A stretch of DNA of 64,000 nucleotides from Pogonophryne albipinna (Eukaryota; Chordata; Actinopteri; Perciformes; Artedidraconidae). Shown one piece after another: positions 61,289 through 64,000 of this stretch. The stretch lies in the NCBI GenBank assembly GCA_028583405.1, contig CM053251.1, positions 11,977,495 through 12,041,494 on the forward strand. The letters are read 5' to 3'. How positions within the stretch are numbered: position 1 is the stretch's first letter; every line of letters begins with the position of its first letter. The notes beneath the pieces were generated by a model, which ran no database searches, was not told the origin of the DNA, and saw only the letters and a program-made list of their open reading frames with translations. The position numbers were made by a program, and so were the translations under genes.

Positions 61289-64000
61289 ACATAAGGGCGA
61301 CATTGTACACATGATGCTGGTGTGTAAGTAATAAATACAGCATGACTAAGCCAGTGATCATAGCCAAGATGAGGACAAACAAAAATACGCTGGTTGAAAA
61401 TCAGGGCGTCTAAGATCCATGAATGGATGCAAAGAACGTTTTTTCAATCTTTTCCAAATGTGGCACACAGACGCATGCAGTGTGCCTCATGGAGCGGTTG
61501 TAAACAAAGGCAAAAACAAAATGACAATGAATCACTCACTGATCATTCATTTGCAGCGCTCCCCATAAATTCATGATGGTGGTCGTTACTCATCCTCAGC
61601 TCGAGGCATGCGAATGAGGTCGACGCTCTCGTCATTAGCCTCTGTGAAATAAGCACCGCCTCTCAGTGGGAAGTTTGAAACAGCAGTAAGAAGCAGCAGA
61701 TAATAAAGCATGGACAAGGCTATCTGCTTTAATTTATATGCAGTCAGAGAGTGATCTGCCTCAGGCGTGTTGGGCCTGACTAAGCAGAGTGAGTGAGACA
61801 TTGAGTTGTGCAGAAAGCCTTCCCACAACCCACTGAGGAGAAACACATCTCCTTTGGCTCTGGATAGCTGCGCAACACTGACCGAGACTCTTTTGTTTGT
61901 GCAAGAACATCTTAGCATGATCCTGACTGGACATCACAGCAACCAAATGGCTAGCTTGTAGAGTAAACAAGGATTTGAAAAGAATCTGTGCAATAGCGGC
62001 ATTATCAAGGGACTACATCTGGGGAACATGTAGCCCTAAACCAGGCATTAGGGAAAACTAGTTCATCTAACAAAGCAGCCGTTTCATAATAACAATTACT
62101 TTTTTAAGTGTTCGCTGCGAAATGCCTTAAAAAAAAAAACGTTCCCCCATGCTGTCATGCATAGAGACTACTAATGGACTTTATGTGTTGATATGAGAGA
62201 GGCAGAGGCAGAGAGGAAGATGGAGATGAAACGAAGAGGGATGATGAGGACATAGCAAGAGAGAAAGAGAGATTCCCTTGGCTTTCTGGGATACATAAAT
62301 TATCTGACTGCTGCATTTGTTAAATGCAAAGAGGACATTGTAAGTGCAGTGCTCATTATTTTAGTAATTACTGTATTCTGAGGCACACAGTAATCACTAA
62401 AATAACTGTTCTTTTATGTCATAAATGTTCCAAACAAAGCCATTCAAAGCACAGGCATTTAGAGCTGAGAAGTGTCTCTTTAAGCCAATACTCACACATC
62501 AACTAAAAACACTCACAGAATAAGAAGGTCTTCAAAACTGATATAACTTTTGCACATGTGTTAAATAACATGCTTGTATTCTGTTAAGTTTCAAATGACA
62601 CTGCCAGTAATTTTCTGATCAAAAGCTGTGGATGGCGTAGCATTGGGCAAAGTGTGAATCAGCAGCAGCGAAGGTTTACTAATCGGCAGATGCAGAGGAA
62701 GAGACCGGAGACAGGAAGGTACGAACTGTGCAGCAGAATAGAGACAATTTGAGATAAGCACAGTTACAGAAAATGCAAACTAGATGACTCATCACTCCTC
62801 CTCGCATGTATCGGTACAAAACATTTCAGGTAAGGTCATTACAATTACAGATAATAATACAGAGTCATCATTCAGGGCTGTGCTAACTGAGATTGTGTTT
62901 CCAAATCTCTTGCAGGCTTTCAATTCTGTCAATGTCCTCCCCATAACCCCTCCAGCTCACTTACTGGGGGCTTTATTGTGTTATTGTTGAAACTACTGCA
63001 AATCTAAAGATTGGCATAGTGGTGATACAGACACCGTGTGATTTCACTGAGAGAACACATTCACAACTCCTACAGCGCGTTCTGCAATAACACAATGCCT
63101 GTTGAGATTGACCTGCATTAAAACCCACGGGTGCCATGTAGGTTTCAAAACAAAGCCATTAATAAATGAGAGCCATTGTTATTTTGAATTAAGCCAAACA
63201 ATGAACTCAGCCCGGGTCACATTTCGATATCCATGACAACAGTCAATTTAGCACTTTTCAAAGGTGTGACTGTGAATACACAAATTGACATTTGAGTGTG
63301 CGCACAGCAACAGCCTGGCACCTGAACCGAACAAACCATCAACCACTCAGAGAACTGCAGGATTTACATTCCCAAAATGAGCTTCTGGTGAGAATCCTGT
63401 CCCCGGTGAAACCATTATTTTATATCCTACAGTTCCACAGCCATAATGAGTCTTAGGGGAGCGCATAGTCATAACAGACTTCTCCCTGAAAACAAAAAAG
63501 GAAAGACTAATAAATTGGAGAGTGTTAGTTGTCAGATTCTCGATCAATCACAAAACAAGTGTACACAGGAAACATTATACAGCATCAGTCTGAGTTGTTA
63601 TGCTACGGGCTGTAAAACATTTAAGCGTGCTACAGAGACTCCAAACTATTTAAAAAATACATATCTACAGTATAAGCGTAAACAAGTAAGAGAGCTGATA
63701 TCCAATTAATTTGTGTTCCAGTTTAAACGCATCTTAAAATGACAGTTTTTGAAAGGTAGTGAGGAGAATGAAGTGACAGAATTCTACAACGCAACGCAGT
63801 GAAGCAGGAAACTTTAAGCTACGAGAAAATGCAAATAATAAAAATGAATCATTTCTACAGTATTTTTAAAGTGAGACAAAGTGAAAGCGTTGCAATGAAA
63901 TACCTCGACTGCAAACTCAAGATCATTTTTAACTTACTTAATGAGATGGTCATCGTTGAGTAGGTCAGCTTGAGTTAAATGCATTAAGACATACAGAAGT
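61289..64000. other. Non-coding span, no genes recognised
   Basis: No exon, RNA gene or repeat terminus recognised. Confidence 0.45.

Overview
The window looks like nuclear DNA of a ray-finned (teleost) fish. The evidence is one vertebrate-type channel exon, long CA/GT microsatellites, and many fish-type DNA transposons (Tc1, pogo, piggyBac-like, hAT) and L2/CR1-like LINEs. The species cannot be told from the sequence. I find no operons, CRISPR arrays or prokaryotic features.

Host gene content is minimal. The only convincing host coding exon is exon 1 (424-948, minus strand) of an acid-sensing ion channel gene of the ASIC3/asic1c type. The rest of that gene lies to the left of the window. 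Nearly everything to its right is upstream intergenic or intronic DNA without recognisable host exons.

Layout: 1-948 is channel intron 1 and exon 1. From 949 to about 20.4 kb the sequence is mostly unique, with scattered microsatellites (including a 288-bp CA tract at 14.6 kb), two hAT MITEs with perfect 8-bp target duplications (12446-12996, 15202-15738) and a GC-rich inverted-repeat element (10611-11358). From 20.4 to 30.5 kb is a dense transposon cluster: two copies of a TIR element, three hAT copies (two of them with perfect duplications), a 1.2-kb foldback element with an internal CTATAG-rich array, and a TTAA-target element containing a nested element. At 31.0-31.4 kb an LTR is joined to a near-complete, CCA-bearing tRNA-Pro copy. 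At 32.05-35.77 kb a Tc1 transposon is broken by a pogo-type element and by a TTAA-target element. At 36.6-37.4 kb is a LINE 3' fragment. At 41.47-48.99 kb is a three-level nest: an outer TTAA-type element holds two LINE fragments, and the second LINE is split inside its reverse transcriptase by a structurally complete piggyBac (44166-47865). That piggyBac carries a spliced 587-aa transposase whose second catalytic aspartate reads as histidine. From 49 to 64 kb the sequence is mostly unique, with microsatellites, a hAT MITE (50863-51611), a MULE-like MITE (56438-56845) and a LINE tail (about 61.2 kb).

The most unusual signals are (i) the LTR plus tRNA-Pro structure with short flanking repeats, which resembles an integrated strong-stop product, (ii) GGGTCA-N3/4-TGACCC palindromes shared by three separate TTAA-target elements, where the spacer-3 versions fit the core oestrogen response element, and (iii) the catalytic D-to-H change in the otherwise open piggyBac transposase. 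All family calls come from reading the sequence and from general family knowledge; no database search was run.
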